A DNA stretch of 23,729 nt from Candidatus Aminicenantota bacterium (lineage in GTDB: Bacteria > Acidobacteriota > Aminicenantia > UBA2199), in contig JAOZTV010000002.1 of the NCBI GenBank assembly GCA_029939015.1, positions 9,908 through 33,636 on the forward strand, written 5' to 3'. The notes under the pieces are model-generated. The model was not told where the DNA came from, did no database searches, and saw only the letters and a program-made list of their open reading frames with translations. The translations under genes and the position numbers were made by a program. Shown here one piece after another: positions 21,848 to 23,729 of this stretch. The first letter of the stretch is position 1. Every line of letters starts with the position of its first letter.

Positions 21848-23164
21848 ATGATAAAAAAAATATTGGAAGAGGGTAAAAAAGTAGGTTTTTCTGCAATAGA
21901 AGTATTTCGCAAAAAAACTGAGAAAACTATTCATAAAGATGAAAATATCCAAAAAACTATTCATACAATCAATACAGATAATATAATTATTAGAGCATTC
22001 CGAAATACTGGAAGTCCAGTTGGCTTTATAATTTCAACCCCTGATATAAAAAAAATCAGAGAGGCTTTTCATACAATGTACTCAGCCTATATTCCTGATA
22101 ATAGAAAAAACTATGCCCAATTATTACCTGGTAAAATACAAAATGTAAATATAAATATATTCGATGAAGATAGTTATAAGGCAATAGATAAAAACTCTTT
22201 TTTAGAATTAAAAGAAAAATTATTTGAAACTCAAGTCGCACTTTTTCCAGGATTAAAAATTGAAAGAGTAAATTTTTCAAAAATGTTAAAAAAGGTTTAT
22301 ATTACAAATACAATGATGTTTGATACTTCCAAACCTAAAGCAAAATATAATAAAACCTCATTTAATATTGACATTTTATTCTCATATAAGGGCAATTTAA
22401 TTGAAACCACCAATAATAAACCCTCTTTTTCTCAAATTGATCACTCAAGAATAGTTTCAAGAGCATATAATCTGCTTAATTCTCTCACAGAAAACACTAA
22501 AGTTTCAGTTCCAGTTGATCATCTTCTCCTCTCTCCTGAAGCTTCTTCAACAATTTTAAGAGAATTCTCTGAATATTTTAAACTTAATTCAAAAAAAAAA
22601 TTAAAAAACATTAGTTTTCCCCAGGCCTTAACAATTATTGATAATCCACAATTGAACGAGCAGAGTAATTTTTTCCCCTTTGATGATGAAGGAGTTCAAT
22701 CTTCTGAAAATTTCCTTATAGAAAAAGGTTTTATTAAGGAACAAATTACAAATATTCAATCAGGTTTTGAAAATAAAAAATATTCAACCGGCAATGGTTT
22801 TAGAACAGATTCATCAATCTTTCCTGAAATAAAATTTACGAATCTATATATTAAACCCTCAACATTCCCATTCTCAACATTGCATTCAGATGCAGGAAAA
22901 GGAATATTGATATCCTTAATAAAATTAGTTAGAATTGAGGAAAACATGTACACATTCTCAGCCTATGGATATGAATTCAGCAATGACGATATAAACAGAG
23001 ATAGACCAATTCATATTTATTTAAAAACTTCAATAGAAGCATATTTCTTAAACATTTTGAAAGTCTCAAAAGAAATTAGATTCTTCTACAATAAAATAAA
23101 TGTCGGCTCCCCATACATACTATTAGAACCAGGAAAAAAAACAGGAAACCTATTTGAGTTGTAG
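21848..23164 (+). CDS. pmbA: TldE/PmbA, partner subunit of TldD
   Basis: A 438-residue TldE/PmbA homologue, the partner subunit that lacks the zinc motif; no HExxxH is visible. The N-terminus (ILEEGKKVGFSAIEVFRKKTEKTIHKDENIQ) has the usual first helix and strand of the family, unlike the shortened TldD next to it. C-terminal family features are TGNGFRTDSSIFPEIKFTNLYIKPS and AYGYEFSNDDINRDRPIHIYL. Length is close to normal (about 440-450). The ATG at 21848 follows GAGG by 8 bases, and the tldD stop is 2 bases upstream, so the two subunits are made in equal supply from one mRNA. Known pairs mature modified peptides such as microcin B17 and degrade the CcdA antitoxin; no peptide precursor was identified here. 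Confidence 0.88.
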   Translation: MIKKILEEGKKVGFSAIEVFRKKTEKTIHKDENIQKTIHTINTDNIIIRAFRNTGSPVGFIISTPDIKKIREAFHTMYSAYIPDNRKNYAQLLPGKIQNVNINIFDEDSYKAIDKNSFLELKEKLFETQVALFPGLKIERVNFSKMLKKVYITNTMMFDTSKPKAKYNKTSFNIDILFSYKGNLIETTNNKPSFSQIDHSRIVSRAYNLLNSLTENTKVSVPVDHLLLSPEASSTILREFSEYFKLNSKKKLKNISFPQALTIIDNPQLNEQSNFFPFDDEGVQSSENFLIEKGFIKEQITNIQSGFENKKYSTGNGFRTDSSIFPEIKFTNLYIKPSTFPFSTLHSDAGKGILISLIKLVRIEENMYTFSAYGYEFSNDDINRDRPIHIYLKTSIEAYFLNILKVSKEIRFFYNKINVGSPYILLEPGKKTGNLFEL

Positions 23165-23214
23165 TTGAAGTGTTTTTTAGATATAAATCCAATAATATAT
23201 GCTATAAAAAATAA

Positions 23215-23430
23215 TTATGCTGCGTAAACTGTCTCACCATTTTTTGCATAATCAACCAAAAAGGAATCACTGCTCTTCCATTCCCCTGATGTAAAAGAAA
23301 CGGCTTCAATAGGTTCAAATATTTTATAAGTAATTTTGGGGACAGGCAAGAATAATTTCTCCTGTTTGGTTTTGGCTACGCCAAGTTGGGTATTAATAAA
23401 TTCAACAACTTTTATTAGAATTATCAGCAA
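23215..23430 (-). pseudogene. Doubtful small ORF or gene remnant (up to 71 aa)
   Basis: This ORF ends in EWKSSDSFLVDYAKNGETVYAA, and its codons and higher G+C look coding compared with the AT-rich flanks. The only start is a TTG without a ribosome site, in a run of AT-rich sequence. I recognise no family. It may be the 3' remnant of a gene whose 5' part has decayed, which fits the transposase-like fragment upstream on the same strand. Confidence 0.3.
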
Positions 23431-23563
23431 TTTTAAATATAAAGGGTAAGAGACGATTTTATAATAAAAAATATTTTAAAATAATGCACCTGTTGTTTTA
23501 TATAATTAAGGTCGTATGTTTCTTTAACCCTTATCATTAAAACTGTACAAAGTTGTGTTTTAT

Positions 23564-23695
23564 TCATGTATTTTTTGTTTTTTTATTAAAAACATAAATA
23601 GTCTTACAATGTTTTGCAGTATTCTTACCTGTCCTTTTGTCAGGAAATTTTTTAATAAGACAATCAAAATGTTTTATTAAATCCTCATATTTATA
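23564..23695 (-). pseudogene. Possible transposase N-terminal remnant
   Basis: Between stops on the minus strand reads DLIKHFDCLIKKFPDKRTGKNT and then an unrelated Lys-rich tail. From memory, this stretch resembles the beginning of some insertion-sequence transposases, in which a helix is followed by PDxRTGxNT. There is no start codon in the open stretch and it stops after about 43 codons, so it is not functional. In the wider non-coding stretch 23165-23729 I see nothing else except the doubtful ORF at 23215-23430. Confidence 0.3.
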
Positions 23696-23729
23696 TTATA
23701 TTTGGGAACTTAACTTCCTTGTTGAATAA

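Noticed and set aside
23433..23567. 44-residue ORF overlapping the transposase-like remnant as ATGA
   Set aside because: It has no ribosome site, and its AT-rich, Ile/Phe/Lys-rich composition is what random intergenic DNA here would give.

Overview
This AT-rich window (roughly 30% G+C by eye) comes from a diderm, probably anaerobic bacterium. It encodes a protein with a BamA-like C-terminal beta-barrel, lipoproteins with clear lipoboxes, a sigma-54 activator, a cysteine-rich nitronate-monooxygenase-type flavoprotein and a fused LeuC-LeuD hydro-lyase. I cannot name the genus or phylum from sequence alone. There are no rRNA or tRNA genes, CRISPR arrays or intact mobile elements. Most promoters I could find are close to the sigma-70 consensus with a 17-bp spacer.

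Layout: (1) 1-3461, minus strand: an operon of a PhnD-like lipoprotein, an NtrB-like histidine kinase and a sigma-54 response regulator cut by the window edge. This looks like a three-part periplasmic sensing system. (2) 3753-5216, plus: a nitronate-monooxygenase-like flavoprotein with a Cys cluster and a coiled-coil tail, ended by a hairpin terminator. (3) 7409-5293, minus: a YtrA-type GntR repressor, a translationally coupled 41-residue membrane peptide, then NfeD and an SPFH/stomatin protein with their own promoter. (4) 11236-7581, minus: a three-gene peptidase operon (membrane zinc protease YugP, exported C26 amidotransferase/hydrolase, PepF-like M3 oligopeptidase). (5) 12443-11520, minus, and 12575-13921, plus: a divergent pair, an unclassified lipoprotein and a MATE exporter. 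(6) 20436-13997, minus: an isocitrate dehydrogenase-like enzyme, an HD-domain protein, the LeuCD/aconitase fusion, and a large outer-membrane beta-propeller/barrel protein. (7) 20580-23164, plus: TldD and TldE/PmbA. (8) 23165-23729: mostly non-coding, with a doubtful small ORF and a possible transposase remnant.

The most interesting signals are: promoters whose predicted +1 falls on the start codon (phnD-like, MATE, tldD), which suggests leaderless transcripts; the outer-membrane gene, whose signal peptide reads in frame upstream of any canonical start codon and whose N-terminal peptidase-like region has KELSK where HExxH would be expected; a four-copy 8-bp tandem repeat over the ribosome-binding region of the oligopeptidase gene; a roughly 110-nt multi-stem structure between genes; and the 41-residue peptide coupled to the GntR gene. 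I did not find one clearly new large defence or biosynthetic system. The novelty here lies in small-scale gene organisation and regulation.
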